From Actinomycetota bacterium (GTDB lineage: Bacteria; Actinomycetota; Thermoleophilia; BMS3ABIN01): a stretch of 64,000 nucleotides of DNA. Position 1 is the stretch's first letter. Each line of letters begins with the position of its first letter. Below are positions 50,190 through 60,883 of the stretch, piece by piece. The stretch spans positions 129,229-193,228 of the forward strand of contig JAMCPM010000011.1 of assembly GCA_023382335.1 (NCBI GenBank), read 5' to 3'. The notes under the pieces were generated by a model, which ran no database searches, was not told where the DNA came from, and saw nothing but the letters and a program-made list of their open reading frames with translations. The position numbers and the translations under genes are program-made.

Positions 50190-50778
50190 CGCAAAAGAAG
50201 TAAAAGCTCTGCGCGAGCAGACAGGCGCCGGCATGATGGACTGCAAGAAAGCGCTCTCCGAATGCAGCGGCGATTTTGATGAAGCGGTCAAGATGCTTCG
50301 CACCAAGGGCCTGGCCGACGTTGCCAAGCGCAGCGGCCGGACGGCCAACGAAGGCCTCGTCGACAGCTACATACACGCCGGCGGCAAGATCGGCGTGCTC
50401 GTCGAGGTTAACTCCGAGACCGACTTCGTTGCCCGTAATGATGACTTCAAGGCCTTCGTGCATGACATCGCCATGCATATCGCCGCCGCGGCCCCGCGGT
50501 ACATCAGCCGTGACGACGTCCCGCCGCTGATAGTCGATGAGGAGTTGGCGATTTACAAGGAGCAGGCCCGGGCGACCGGCAAACCGGACAACATCCTGGA
50601 AAAGATCGCGACCGGCAAACTGAATAAATTCTACGAGCAGGTCTGCCTGCTCGAGCAGCCCTTCGTCAAGGACGATCAGTTCACGGTCGAGCAGCTGCTC
50701 GGAAATATCGTAGGCAAGATAGGCGAGAATATTGTCATAAAGCGCTTCGCCAGATTCGAGCTGGGCAAGGAAAGTTGA
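50179..50778 (+). CDS. tsf: Elongation factor Ts
   Basis: Guanine nucleotide exchange factor for EF-Tu, 199 residues, the short form. [19 protein letters not shown] and [16 protein letters not shown] (the TDFVA motif contacting EF-Tu) are present. It starts at GTG 50179 inside rpsB and overlaps pyrH by four bases (TTGA). Confidence 0.96.
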   Translation: MAVSAKEVKALREQTGAGMMDCKKALSECSGDFDEAVKMLRTKGLADVAKRSGRTANEGLVDSYIHAGGKIGVLVEVNSETDFVARNDDFKAFVHDIAMHIAAAAPRYISRDDVPPLIVDEELAIYKEQARATGKPDNILEKIATGKLNKFYEQVCLLEQPFVKDDQFTVEQLLGNIVGKIGENIVIKRFARFELGKES

Positions 50779-51545
50779 CGCCGGAAGCCAAACCGAAGAC
50801 ATTGCAGGAATATGCCGGAGAACCGGCTGTCTTCAAACGCGTTCTGATCAAGTTGTCCGGACAGGCGCTGCAGAGTGACGAGCTCCTCAGCATCGATCCC
50901 GACAAGATCAAGGCCATAGCCACTCAAGTCCATACCGCCTGGCAACGCGGCGTTGAAATCGCCATCGTCGTCGGCGCCGGCAATATCTTCCGGGGCGTCG
51001 CCGGCAGCACCCGCGGCATGGACAGGGCTACGGGAGATTACATGGGCATGATCGCGACAGTGCTCAATGCGCTGGCGCTGCAGGACGGCATGGAAAAACT
51101 TGGCCTCAACACCAGGGTCCAGTCTGCGATCCACATGCAGGAGGTCGCCGAGCCCTACATCCGCCGCCGCGCCATCCGCCATCTGGAGAAGAAGCGCGTC
51201 GTCATCTTCGCCGCCGGCACGGGCAATCCCTACTTCACCACAGACACCGCCGCGGCGCTGCGGGCGCTGGAGATCGGCGCCGAGGCCATCCTCATGGCCA
51301 AACGTACTTATGACGGCGTCTATGATTCCGATCCCGAGACCAACCCCGACGCTGTCTTCCTGCCCGACGTGACTCACCTGGAAGCAATCGAGCGGGGCCT
51401 AAGAGTCATGGACACCACCGCGCTTTCACTTTGCATGGATAACGACCTTCCCATCCATGTCTTCAACATGACCGACGATGTCAACATACAACGCGTTCTT
51501 TCTGGCGAAAGAGCCGGAACTATAGTAAGCTCACCGGCGAAGTAA
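50775..51545 (+). CDS. pyrH: UMP kinase
   Basis: Phosphorylates UMP to UDP; amino-acid-kinase fold. [42 protein letters not shown] and [19 protein letters not shown] are the family motifs. There is an N-terminal ~20-residue leader beyond the E. coli protein. TTG start overlapping tsf. Standard rpsB-tsf-pyrH-frr order. Confidence 0.96.
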   Translation: MTPEAKPKTLQEYAGEPAVFKRVLIKLSGQALQSDELLSIDPDKIKAIATQVHTAWQRGVEIAIVVGAGNIFRGVAGSTRGMDRATGDYMGMIATVLNALALQDGMEKLGLNTRVQSAIHMQEVAEPYIRRRAIRHLEKKRVVIFAAGTGNPYFTTDTAAALRALEIGAEAILMAKRTYDGVYDSDPETNPDAVFLPDVTHLEAIERGLRVMDTTALSLCMDNDLPIHVFNMTDDVNIQRVLSGERAGTIVSSPAK

Positions 51546-51566
51546 CCGGTAATCCAGGGAGGTCTG

Positions 51567-52133
51567 ATGAACGAGATGGTTGAGGAGTTCCTCGAGGACG
51601 GGCGCGACCGCATGGACAAGGCCGTAGTCGCCTGCCACAACGAATTCAACACCATCCGCACCGGCAGGGCCTCGACGGCGCTGCTCGACCGGATCTCGGT
51701 CGATTATTACGGCACCCGGACCCCCTTGAAGCAGCTCGCCAATCTCAGTGCGCCCGAACCGCGGCTGCTGGTCATCACTCCGTATGACAAATCAGCCATG
51801 AAGGAGATCGAGCACGCCATCATGGAATCGGAGTTGGGGCTGAACCCCAACAACGACGGCAACGTCATCCGCCTGTCGATCCCGGAGCTCACCGAGGAGC
51901 GGCGCCGCGATCTGGTCAAGGTCGTCAAGGGCCTGGCCGAGAACGGCCGCGTCGCTGTCAGAAACATCAGGCGGCACGTGCTCCACGATCTTGAAGAGCT
52001 GCAGAAGGAGGGCGAGATCTCGGAAGACGAGCTGCGCCGGACCAAGGACGAGCTTCAGAAACTTACCGACAAGCACACGGAAAAGATCGACCAGATGCTC
52101 GTCCACAAGGAAGGTGAGATCCTGGAGGTGTGA
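51567..52133 (+). CDS. frr: Ribosome recycling factor
   Basis: Splits post-termination ribosomes with EF-G. The 188-residue sequence has FNTIRTGRASTALLDRISVDYYG, ESELGLNPNNDGNVIRLSIPELTEERRRDLVK and the C-terminal helix DELQKLTDKHTEKIDQML. ATG 51567 has GGGAGG upstream. The stop overlaps the uppS ATG (TGATG). Confidence 0.97.
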   Translation: MNEMVEEFLEDGRDRMDKAVVACHNEFNTIRTGRASTALLDRISVDYYGTRTPLKQLANLSAPEPRLLVITPYDKSAMKEIEHAIMESELGLNPNNDGNVIRLSIPELTEERRRDLVKVVKGLAENGRVAVRNIRRHVLHDLEELQKEGEISEDELRRTKDELQKLTDKHTEKIDQMLVHKEGEILEV

Positions 52134-52885
52134 TGGCCGGCCTGCGTAACCTCCTTGGAAATCTTCGCTGGAGCAAGAAGGAAAGCGAAGATTTTTTATT
52201 ATCAGCCGAAGGCACCCCGCGGTACGTAGCCATCATCATGGACGGCAACGGACGCTGGGCGTCCCGCCGCCATCTGCCGGTCATAGCCGGGCACCGCGAA
52301 GGCTCCAAAACCCTCAAGCGCACGATCAAATCGACGCACCGGGCGGGTGTCCGCGAACTAACCGTTTACGCTTTCTCTACCGAGAACTGGCAGCGCCCCG
52401 CTGACGAGGTCAGCGACCTGATGCGGATGTTCGCGGAGCTGATAGACCGGGAGGTTCCCGAGCTTCACGAGCAGAACGTGCGCGTGCGCTTTATCGGCAG
52501 GCGGGCGGGGCTCTCCGAAGAGCTGCTTAAGAAGATAGAATGGGCGGAGCAACTTACCGGCAAAAATGAAGCCATGACCCTTTTTGTCGCTTTCAACTAT
52601 GGAGGCCGCGCTGAAATCGAGGACGCGATGATAGCAGCCGCCGGCAACGGCGTAACCGGGGGAGAGGTGGACGTCAGGAAATATCTCTACGCTCCGGAGA
52701 TGCACGATCCCGAACTGCTCATCCGCACCAGCGGTGAACAGCGTATCAGTAATTTCCTGCTCTGGCAGTGCGCCTACTGCGAACTTGTCTTCTCAGACAA
52801 ATTGTGGCCTGAATTCAGCGAGGAAGACCTGCTGTCGGCCTTCGCGGAATACGCCAGGCGCCAGCGGCGATTCGGGGCCAGGTAG
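52133..52885 (+). CDS. uppS: Undecaprenyl diphosphate synthase
   Basis: cis-Prenyltransferase producing the C55 lipid carrier for cell-wall precursors. VAIIMDGNGRWASRRHLPVIAGHREG is the catalytic P-loop, ELTVYAFSTENWQRP follows, and LIRTSGEQRISNFLLWQCAYCELVF is the substrate-binding end. Full length, 250 residues, coupled to frr. It opens the lipid/isoprenoid part of the operon. Confidence 0.96.
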   Translation: MAGLRNLLGNLRWSKKESEDFLLSAEGTPRYVAIIMDGNGRWASRRHLPVIAGHREGSKTLKRTIKSTHRAGVRELTVYAFSTENWQRPADEVSDLMRMFAELIDREVPELHEQNVRVRFIGRRAGLSEELLKKIEWAEQLTGKNEAMTLFVAFNYGGRAEIEDAMIAAAGNGVTGGEVDVRKYLYAPEMHDPELLIRTSGEQRISNFLLWQCAYCELVFSDKLWPEFSEEDLLSAFAEYARRQRRFGAR

Positions 52886-52891
52886 ACTGCC

Positions 52892-53689
52892 TTGCTCATC
52901 ACCCGCGCACTCGTCGGCACCGTCGGCGCCATTCTTGCTCTGATCGTGGTCTATACCGGGGGACTGGCGCTGCTCGTGGCTCTGATTGTGCTGAGCATCC
53001 TCGGCCTGCACGAGTTCTACCGCATGACCAGGACTTACAAGCCGAACCTTCTCGCCGGCTATGCCGGCGCCACCCTCATCATCATCGGCGCCCATACCGG
53101 TGGCCTGGAAGGCGCCCTGCGGGGAACGATCTACCTCTTCGCGCTCACCTTCATCCTGCATGCGATCCGCGGGCTCAAGGCGGAGATGGTGGGGGAGATG
53201 GCCGTCACATACTTCGGAGCTTTTTACGTCGGCGTCGGATTCTCACATGTCATCCTGCTCAGGAACACGCCCGCCTTCGGCATCAGCCTGGCTTTCATTG
53301 TGCTGCTGGCGACCTGGTCTTCGGACACGGTCGCCTATACCGTCGGCCATTTCCTGGGTCAGAGGCCCATATCGCCGGTGATCTCGCCCAAGAAGACTAT
53401 CGAGGGCACGCTGGCGGGATTTGTCGGCACGATCGTAGTCGTCCTGATCGTCGGCAAGCAGCTGGGCTGGATGGGCTCGGGCCAGTTCTTCGTGCTCGGG
53501 CTGGTCATCGCCGTCGCGGCGCCGCTGGGCGACCTGTTCGAGTCTTATATAAAACGGGCATCACATGTGAAGGACGCGGGAACTATCATCCCGGGACATG
53601 GAGGCATCCTCGACCGGTTCGACTCGCTGCTGTTTGCAGCCGTGGCTTCCTTTTATATCGTGGCTGCCCTGGTCAGCAACGGCAGCTGA
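52892..53689 (+). CDS. cdsA: Phosphatidate cytidylyltransferase
   Basis: Makes CDP-diacylglycerol for phospholipids. A 265-residue protein with about seven TM segments. The signature SYIKRASHVKDAGTIIPGHGGILDRFDSLLF contains the catalytic acidic residues (20-residue limit keeps only its landmarks here: SYIKRASHVKDAG, then IIPGHGGILDRFDSL). It starts at TTG 52892. It sits between uppS and dxr as in many actinobacteria and firmicutes. Confidence 0.94.
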   Translation: MLITRALVGTVGAILALIVVYTGGLALLVALIVLSILGLHEFYRMTRTYKPNLLAGYAGATLIIIGAHTGGLEGALRGTIYLFALTFILHAIRGLKAEMVGEMAVTYFGAFYVGVGFSHVILLRNTPAFGISLAFIVLLATWSSDTVAYTVGHFLGQRPISPVISPKKTIEGTLAGFVGTIVVVLIVGKQLGWMGSGQFFVLGLVIAVAAPLGDLFESYIKRASHVKDAGTIIPGHGGILDRFDSLLFAAVASFYIVAALVSNGS

Positions 53690-53718
53690 TTCACAATAAG
53701 CGACACGGAAATGATGAC

Positions 53719-54867
53719 ATGACTATAAAAAAAGTTTTGATCATGGGCTCCACCGGGTCCATCGGGAAACAGGCACTCGAAGTCATCTCCGAGACGGCGG
53801 GCCTTGAAGTCGCCGGCCTCGCCGCCGGCGCCAATCACCGGCTGCTGGCCGAGCAGGCCAACCAGTTCGGAGTGAATTCGCTTGCCATACTCGATGAAGC
53901 AGCGGGCTCTACGGTCATGGATGATCTCCCCGGGGCCACAGTCATCACCGGGCCCGGATGCATCCGCGGCCTCATCGAGGAAGTCGATTGTGACCTGGTC
54001 CTGAACGCCGTAGTCGGCGCCGCCGGCCTCGAGGCCACGATCGCCACTCTGGAAAAAGGTGTCGATCTCGCCCTGGCCAACAAGGAAAGCCTCGTCGTCG
54101 GCGGGGAATTCGTCATGAGCCTGGCCCGAAAGAACGATGCCCGGATACTTCCCGTCGACAGCGAGCACAGCGCCATCTTCCAGTGCATGCAGGGCCAGCA
54201 GCAGACGGAGCACATCTTCCTCACCGCCTCGGGCGGCCCTTTTTTCGGGAAGAAACGCGAAGAGCTGGCAAGCGTCAGCCGTGAGGACGCGCTCAACCAC
54301 CCCCGCTGGACCATGGGCACCAAGATCTCAATCGATTCCGCTACGCTGATGAACAAGGGACTCGAGGTGATCGAGGCGCATCATCTGTTCGGAGTGCCTT
54401 ATAATGAGATAGAGGTGCTGATCCATCCACAATCGGTCGTCCATTCGCTCATCAGGTTCGCTGACGGTTCGGTCCTGGCCCAGATGGGGCTGCCCAGCAT
54501 GAAGCTTCCCATCGCCTACGCCATGAATTATCCGGTGCGGCTGCCGGTGAAGCTGCCGCGGCTGGACCTGACCGAGGAGCGCGAGCTGACATTTTTCAAG
54601 CCCGACCTCGAGGCTTTTCCCTGTCTGGAAATCGCCGTCGAGGCCGGCAAACGCGGCGGCGGCGCGCCGGTAGCCGTCAACGCCGCCAACGAGGTGGCCG
54701 TGGCAGCATTTCTGGCCGGGCGGCTGCGCTTCCTGGAAATCGCCGTCGTGATCGAGAAAACGGTCGCTTCCATGGACGGCAACCTCCCCGGTCATCTCGG
54801 GGGACTGGAAGAAGTAACTGTAATCGACGAAGAGGCCCGCCAGCGGGCTGAAGCCCTGACCGTGTAG
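53719..54867 (+). CDS. dxr: 1-Deoxy-D-xylulose 5-phosphate reductoisomerase
   Basis: First committed step of the MEP isoprenoid pathway (NADPH, Mn2+). NADPH loop IMGSTGSIGKQALEVI, metal site PVDSEHSAIFQ, ASGGPFFGKKREEL and HPRWTMGTKISIDSATLMNK, then EAHHLFGVPYNEIEVLIHP. Complete at 382 residues. Together with ispG downstream it shows that isoprenoids are made by the MEP route, feeding uppS. Confidence 0.96.
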   Translation: MTIKKVLIMGSTGSIGKQALEVISETAGLEVAGLAAGANHRLLAEQANQFGVNSLAILDEAAGSTVMDDLPGATVITGPGCIRGLIEEVDCDLVLNAVVGAAGLEATIATLEKGVDLALANKESLVVGGEFVMSLARKNDARILPVDSEHSAIFQCMQGQQQTEHIFLTASGGPFFGKKREELASVSREDALNHPRWTMGTKISIDSATLMNKGLEVIEAHHLFGVPYNEIEVLIHPQSVVHSLIRFADGSVLAQMGLPSMKLPIAYAMNYPVRLPVKLPRLDLTEERELTFFKPDLEAFPCLEIAVEAGKRGGGAPVAVNAANEVAVAAFLAGRLRFLEIAVVIEKTVASMDGNLPGHLGGLEEVTVIDEEARQRAEALTV

Positions 54868-54870
54868 ATC

Positions 54871-55935
54871 ATGCTCATAGCTATCGCAATATTGGGGATC
54901 GGGTTTTTGATCCTCATCCACGAATTCGGACACTTCATCACTGCCAAGGCCTTTGGCATGCGCGCCGAGAAATTCTATATTGGTTTCCCGCCGGCAGCGC
55001 TTAAAAAACAGATAGGCGAAACCGAGTACGGCATCGGTTTCATCCCGCTCGGCGGCTACGTGAAGATCTCCGGCATGACCCGGGAAGAAGAACTGCCCGA
55101 TGATGTCGTTCCACGCGCTTATTATTCCAAGCCGATCTGGCAACGGGTGATCGTCATCTCCGCCGGTGCTGCCATGAACCTTTTGCTGGCGGCGCTGCTC
55201 TTCTTCGCTTTTTACTGGCATGGGGTTCCCGAATATCAACCAACAACTACTATTTCGCAGGTACAGGCGGATAGCGGCGCCCAGCAGGCAGGCGTACAGC
55301 CGGGCGACAAGCTGCTGGCGATCAACGGTGTCAGCTCCGGCGACGCTGAGGCACTGCGCAACGAGCTGCGCTCCCGCCCCGGACAGACCGTTACCCTTCT
55401 GATCGAGCGCGGCGGGCAGCGGATGACCCTGCAGGCTAATGTGGGGGTTAACGAAACCACTGGCGAGGGTCTTCTGGGGGTGGTTTTCGACGCCCGGCTT
55501 GTCGGCACCCACAGCCTGCCGGTCACGGAAGCGGCAGTCGATGCGCTCTCGGATGTGAAATTCATCACCGGCGAGGTCTTCATAGCGATAAAGAATCTTT
55601 TTATCAGCGAGCAGAGCCGGCAGGAACTCTCGTCCCCGATCGGCATCGTCGCGATTTCCTCGCAGACGATTGATCTGGGATGGGGGGTCTATCTGCGAGT
55701 CCTCGGTTTCATCAGCCTGCAGCTTGCTATCTTCAACATGCTGCCGCTGCTGCCGCTTGACGGCGGGCATGTCATGTTCAATATCATCGAAAAGGTCAAA
55801 GGCTCTCCGATCAAGCGCGAGGTTTTCGAGCGGGTCTCGGTGATCGGCCTGATGCTCTTCGCCCTGCTGTTCCTTTTCGGCCTCATCAACGACATCCAGC
55901 GGCTACTGGGACCTGGTTTTCAGATCCAGCCATGA
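54871..55935 (+). CDS. rseP: Site-2 protease RseP
   Basis: Intramembrane zinc protease cutting anti-sigma factors and signal-peptide remnants. LIHEFGHFITAK holds HExxH. A PDZ domain spans about residues 125-210 (QQAGVQPGDKLLAINGVSSG), and NMLPLLPLDGGHVMF supplies the third zinc ligand. Four TM segments. It overlaps ispG by four bases. The anti-sigma at 35331 is soluble, so it is not an obvious substrate. Confidence 0.94.
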   Translation: MLIAIAILGIGFLILIHEFGHFITAKAFGMRAEKFYIGFPPAALKKQIGETEYGIGFIPLGGYVKISGMTREEELPDDVVPRAYYSKPIWQRVIVISAGAAMNLLLAALLFFAFYWHGVPEYQPTTTISQVQADSGAQQAGVQPGDKLLAINGVSSGDAEALRNELRSRPGQTVTLLIERGGQRMTLQANVGVNETTGEGLLGVVFDARLVGTHSLPVTEAAVDALSDVKFITGEVFIAIKNLFISEQSRQELSSPIGIVAISSQTIDLGWGVYLRVLGFISLQLAIFNMLPLLPLDGGHVMFNIIEKVKGSPIKREVFERVSVIGLMLFALLFLFGLINDIQRLLGPGFQIQP

Positions 55936-56987
55936 CATCTAAGAGACAGATACACGTAGGCGGCGTAGCCGTCGGCGGCGGCGCACCGGTATCGGTGCAG
56001 TCGATGACGAACACCGACACCCGTGACGCCGAAGCCACCCTGGGGCAGATCCGCAGCCTGGCAACTTACGGATGCGAGATCGTGCGGGTAGCGATCCCTG
56101 ACGAAGCTGCCGTCGATGCCCTTGCCGCGATTGTAGCCGAGTCGCCGCTGCCCGTGATCGCCGACATTCATTTCAAGGCGAAGCTCGCCGTCGCCTCGAT
56201 TGCGGCCGGCGCCGCCGGACTCAGGATCAACCCGGGCAACATCGGCGGCCGCGACCGTGTGGCCGAGGTCGTCGAAGCCGCCCGCGATGCCGGGGTCCCC
56301 ATCCGCATCGGTGTAAACGCCGGCTCGATCCCCAGGGAAAAACGCGAGCTGTTGAGCGCTGAGCCGGTCGGGGCGCTGGTGGAGACCATAGTCGATTATG
56401 TAAACATGCTCGAGGAAATGGATTTCCGTGATTTCAAAGTCTCGGCCAAGTCTTCCTCGGTAACTGAGACGATCGCCGCAAACCTGGCGCTGGCTCATGA
56501 GATCGAATATCCCATCCATCTGGGGATCACCGAGGCCGGCACCAGCTGGGGCGGCTCGATCAAGAGCGCGGTGGGCATCGGAGCGCTGCTGGCGCAGGGG
56601 GTGGGGGATACGATCCGTGTTTCGCTCACCGGCGATCCCTTCGAGGAAGTCAGGGTAGGCTTCGAAATCCTGCGCAGCCTCGGACTGAGAGAGCACGGAC
56701 CCAATTTGATTTCCTGCCCGACCTGTGGCAGGACCGAGATCGATGTCGAGGCGATCGCGCTCGAAGTCGAACGCAGGCTTGCCGACTACGACGGCACTTT
56801 TGAAGTCGCGGTCATGGGCTGTGTCGTCAATGGTCCCGGCGAAGCTCGACGCGCAGATTTCGGAATTGCCGGCGGCAAGGGGGAAGGACTCATATTCGCC
56901 GGCGGTGAGCCGATCCGCAAAGTACCTGCCGGCGAACTGGTAGAGGCTCTCTTCGACGAGATCGAGAAGGCGCGGCAGGCGGGCTGA
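55932..56987 (+). CDS. ispG: 4-Hydroxy-3-methylbut-2-enyl diphosphate synthase (IspG)
   Basis: 4Fe-4S enzyme converting MEcPP to HMBPP in the MEP pathway. VSVQSMTNTDTRDAEATLGQI, ADIHFKAKLAV, LRINPGNIG and the cluster cysteines in SCPTCGRTE plus AVMGCVVNGPGEA are clear. Length 351 residues is the common short (two-domain) form. ATG 55932 overlaps rseP. Confidence 0.96.
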   Translation: MTSKRQIHVGGVAVGGGAPVSVQSMTNTDTRDAEATLGQIRSLATYGCEIVRVAIPDEAAVDALAAIVAESPLPVIADIHFKAKLAVASIAAGAAGLRINPGNIGGRDRVAEVVEAARDAGVPIRIGVNAGSIPREKRELLSAEPVGALVETIVDYVNMLEEMDFRDFKVSAKSSSVTETIAANLALAHEIEYPIHLGITEAGTSWGGSIKSAVGIGALLAQGVGDTIRVSLTGDPFEEVRVGFEILRSLGLREHGPNLISCPTCGRTEIDVEAIALEVERRLADYDGTFEVAVMGCVVNGPGEARRADFGIAGGKGEGLIFAGGEPIRKVPAGELVEALFDEIEKARQAG

Positions 56988-57029
56988 CCTTGCCTTTTCG
57001 CCCCGAACATCTGTAGGCTTAAAACCGTC

Positions 57030-58712
<1,683 letters not shown>

Positions 58713-58961
58713 GTTTCTCTCACCCAATGCTCTTCTAAGACCCAGCGCCTTCAGAGCTCCGGAAAAACCTCGCATTCCATCAGTTTTCCTTCTATTACGA
58801 CCCATTAAATACCGCTGCCGGCTGCATTTGAGCAGTTCTTTCAGACAGCCCCGGTGTCCCGCTGGGCCAATGCCTCCCGCCCGCCACTTTCTTTCATGCA
58901 CGATAATATATCTTCTCGTGACTGAATTGAGGGTTTTGCAGGCGAAAAGTAAGGGGCTGGA
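58713..58961. other. Gene-free junction between proS and the prophage region
   Basis: No ORF, tRNA, integrase or obvious attachment repeat was seen. The only signals are an AT-rich stretch near 58899-58912 (GATAATATATC), which could be a -10, and AAGGGG as ribosome site for the next gene. The change from housekeeping to phage-type genes happens here. Confidence 0.5.
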
Positions 58962-59243
58962 ATGGCAAGCACGCGTAAACCGCATAACGATGTACCGGGG
59001 TACGTTTGCGAGTTGAAGGCGACGATGGGCGGCCACGCTGTGATCTATGACCGCCAGCGAGGAGCCGACTGGATCGACGCCGAGTATCGCTGGATAGTCA
59101 TGCACGAGCCATCAACAAAGCACGTCGCTATTTCATCCCTCTCTCACGCCCGTTCAATCATGAAAGGCTGGGCGCGATCCACCACTATTGAAGAAGCCTG
59201 CATGCATGCTGACATCCTCGAAGAGGATTACGCGGCAGCATAA
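58962..59243 (+). CDS. Small hypothetical phage protein
   Basis: A 93-residue soluble protein with no recognised family. It is mixed alpha/beta with Trp-rich segments (ADWIDAEYRWIVMHEPSTKH, SIMKGWARSTTIEEA). ATG 58962 has AAGGGG seven bases upstream. First gene of the phage-like block, all on the plus strand. Confidence 0.6.
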   Translation: MASTRKPHNDVPGYVCELKATMGGHAVIYDRQRGADWIDAEYRWIVMHEPSTKHVAISSLSHARSIMKGWARSTTIEEACMHADILEEDYAAA

Positions 59244-59350
59244 AGTTTGGCGGCACCCCGCCCGCACGAGAGTGAGTCACCGGGAGACTGCGGGAAGACT
59301 ACCATGAAGCAAGGTCCGGGTTACCTGGGTAAGCCGCCAAAACATATAAG

Positions 59351-59388
59351 GGGCAGGAGTCCACACCGACAAGTATCGACTCCTGCCC
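59351..59388. repeat. 11-bp inverted repeat upstream of a zinc-ribbon gene
   Basis: GGGCAGGAGTC (59351-59361) and GACTCCTGCCC (59378-59388), separated by 16 bases. There is no T tract, so it is not a terminator; it may be a repressor operator or an RNA hairpin in the leader of the gene at 59439. Confidence 0.75.
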
Positions 59389-59438
59389 AACACAGAAACC
59401 GGATGCTTTTGCACATCCAGAGACAGGAGGATTATACC

Positions 59439-59696
59439 TTGCACGAGCACGTTTGTAACGAGGGACACGTCTCCTACTCCGCCGCGGACCGCACGGACAC
59501 CCCAGGCTGTTCCACCTGCAACCCGGACCCCAGCGTTGTTATCTGCCCTTCCTGCTGCGCCGCGATCACCGTTGAACTGGTAGGCGAGCTCAGGGCTGAG
59601 CGCGACGACCTACGGGCGGAGCTGACGAGGGCAATCGGCAAGACCACCGTCCAGGAGCGGCGCATCCACGAGCTTGAAGCGAGGGCGGAGGCATGA
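59439..59696 (+). CDS. Small zinc-ribbon/coiled-coil phage protein
   Basis: An 85-residue protein. It contains C/H pairs (HEHVCNEGH, PGCSTCNPD, ICPSCCAA) suggesting a zinc site, followed by a coiled coil (ELRAERDDLRAELTRAIG to the end). TTG 59439 is chosen since AGGAGG stands eight bases before; the frame is open from 59247 without a site. It overlaps the next gene (ATGA). Confidence 0.6.
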   Translation: MHEHVCNEGHVSYSAADRTDTPGCSTCNPDPSVVICPSCCAAITVELVGELRAERDDLRAELTRAIGKTTVQERRIHELEARAEA

Positions 59697-60034
59697 GTTT
59701 CGCTACCGACCCCCCTAGCCGCATCCTGAGCCGGCTGCAGATCTCCCACAAGGGTCAAAAGCACGCCATCAAAGCACCGGCGCTGGCCGCTGATCTCGGT
59801 ATTTCCGACCGCGAGGTCCGCGAGATCATCCACGATCTGCGGGTCACCGGTGAGCCCATCTGCAGCGGCGCTCACGGCTTTTACTGGCCGGTTTCGCGTG
59901 AAGACGCGGGACCGTGCATCGCCTGGATAGCGAGCCGCTTCCAGCAGATGCGGGCCAGCTACGAAGGTTATATGCGTGGGCTCGACCGTGAATTCGGGCA
60001 ATCCTCGCTCTTCGATGAGGAGGTATCGGCATGA
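59693..60034 (+). CDS. Winged-helix phage protein
   Basis: A 113-residue protein with a helix-turn-helix/winged-helix region (about 25-75: HAIKAPALAADLGISDREVREI, VTGEPICSGAHGFYWP). The C-terminus QSSLFDEE resembles a sliding-clamp-binding motif (QxxLF). It may be a phage replication or regulatory protein; the family is not recognised. ATG overlaps the upstream stop. Confidence 0.62.
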   Translation: MSFATDPPSRILSRLQISHKGQKHAIKAPALAADLGISDREVREIIHDLRVTGEPICSGAHGFYWPVSREDAGPCIAWIASRFQQMRASYEGYMRGLDREFGQSSLFDEEVSA

Positions 60035-60201
60035 TCCAGATCACTCTCAATATCGAGGGCTCAGCTCTGTTTTGCGCAAAGACGGCCCAATTCTCCAACT
60101 TCTACGATGAGGCCCCGGATACCAGCGAGAAGGTGGGAGAGGATGTCAGGCAGTTCGTCGCCCAATTCCTCCAGGCCCGGCAGCCCAAAGAAGCCAAATA
60201 A
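60031..60201 (+). CDS. Small hypothetical phage protein (56 aa)
   Basis: ATG 60031 overlaps the preceding stop (ATGA), and the TAA overlaps the next ATG (TAATG), so the frame is fixed by coupling on both sides. It encodes 56 residues beginning MIQITLNIEGSALFCAK and ending QARQPKEAK. No family is recognised. GAGGAGG stands upstream. Confidence 0.6.
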   Translation: MIQITLNIEGSALFCAKTAQFSNFYDEAPDTSEKVGEDVRQFVAQFLQARQPKEAK

Positions 60202-60374
60202 TGAGCTTCTGGAACATCACATATTACGTGGTGATGGGGGCCTATCTGCTTTTCATCGCCTACATTTTGTCTGATCTTTTTCCCGCCCTATTCATGAATC
60301 CGGCGGTGGGTTTCGTCGCCATCGGGGCGTTGGGGTTGTTGGGAATATTTAAGCCTTGGAAAGAGGAGCAATGA
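60201..60374 (+). CDS. Small two-TM phage membrane protein (57 aa)
   Basis: ATG 60201, coupled by TAATG, with a stop overlapping the HNH gene start (ATGA). Two hydrophobic segments (ITYYVVMGAYLLFIAYILSD and AVGFVAIGALGLLGIF) suggest a membrane hairpin. Holin-like in shape, but its place in the early region argues for another role. Confidence 0.58.
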   Translation: MSFWNITYYVVMGAYLLFIAYILSDLFPALFMNPAVGFVAIGALGLLGIFKPWKEEQ

Positions 60375-60805
60375 CATCCACCATAATTCCTGGATTTTGT
60401 CAATGTGGCTGTGGTGGCAAAACCAAGATCGCTAAGTGGAACGACGCTCGCAAGGGTCAGGTTAAAGGTCAGCCGTTGCGATTTATCCATAACCACCATC
60501 GCCGTCTTACGACTCCTCAATACATTATTAATGAAACCACGGGGTGCTGGGATTGGCAGCACCACATAACTGATAAGGGTTACGGGCGCATGTGGAATGG
60601 CCAAAAGAAAGTCCGTGCTCACCGTTATTTTTATGAACAGAAGTATGGCCCAATTCCTAATGGTCTTGAACTCGACCACCTTTGTAGAAACCGCGCCTGC
60701 GTCAATCCCGACCATTTGGAGCCGGTAACGACTGCAGAGAACATTCGGCGCGCCTGTAAGTTTCGAAGAGAAGGGGGTGAGGCAATCAGACAGACACAAA
60801 ATTGA
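60371..60805 (+). CDS. HNH homing-type endonuclease
   Basis: A 144-residue HNH endonuclease. CQCGCGGKT in front may bind zinc. RAHRYFYEQKYGPIPNG then LELDHLCRNRACVNPDHLEPVT is the HNH_3 motif with catalytic His and zinc Cys, and ENIRRA follows. This type is common as free-standing mobile endonucleases in phages. Base composition looks more AT-rich than its neighbours, suggesting separate acquisition. ATG 60371 overlaps the upstream stop. Confidence 0.88.
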   Translation: MTSTIIPGFCQCGCGGKTKIAKWNDARKGQVKGQPLRFIHNHHRRLTTPQYIINETTGCWDWQHHITDKGYGRMWNGQKKVRAHRYFYEQKYGPIPNGLELDHLCRNRACVNPDHLEPVTTAENIRRACKFRREGGEAIRQTQN

Positions 60806-60828
60806 AGAGGTGAGGACTCGTAGTAATT

Positions 60829-60855
60829 GGGCGGCCTACTTGGGGCGGGCCGCCC
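60829..60855. repeat. GC-rich inverted repeat after the HNH gene
   Basis: GGGCGGCC (60829-60836) and GGCCGCCC (60848-60855), 11-base loop, no T tract. It may attenuate transcription or mark the edge of the mobile HNH insertion. Confidence 0.6.
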
Positions 60856-60883
60856 GCTAATCAAACAGACACGGAGATTTTAT

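Noticed and set aside
49729-50802. 357-codon minus-strand open frame
   Set aside because: Antisense to rpsB tail and tsf; low-complexity artefact.
54328-55770. 480-codon minus-strand open frame
   Set aside because: Antisense to dxr and rseP, which are certain; its His/Gln/Asp-rich composition is typical of a shadow frame in GC-rich DNA.
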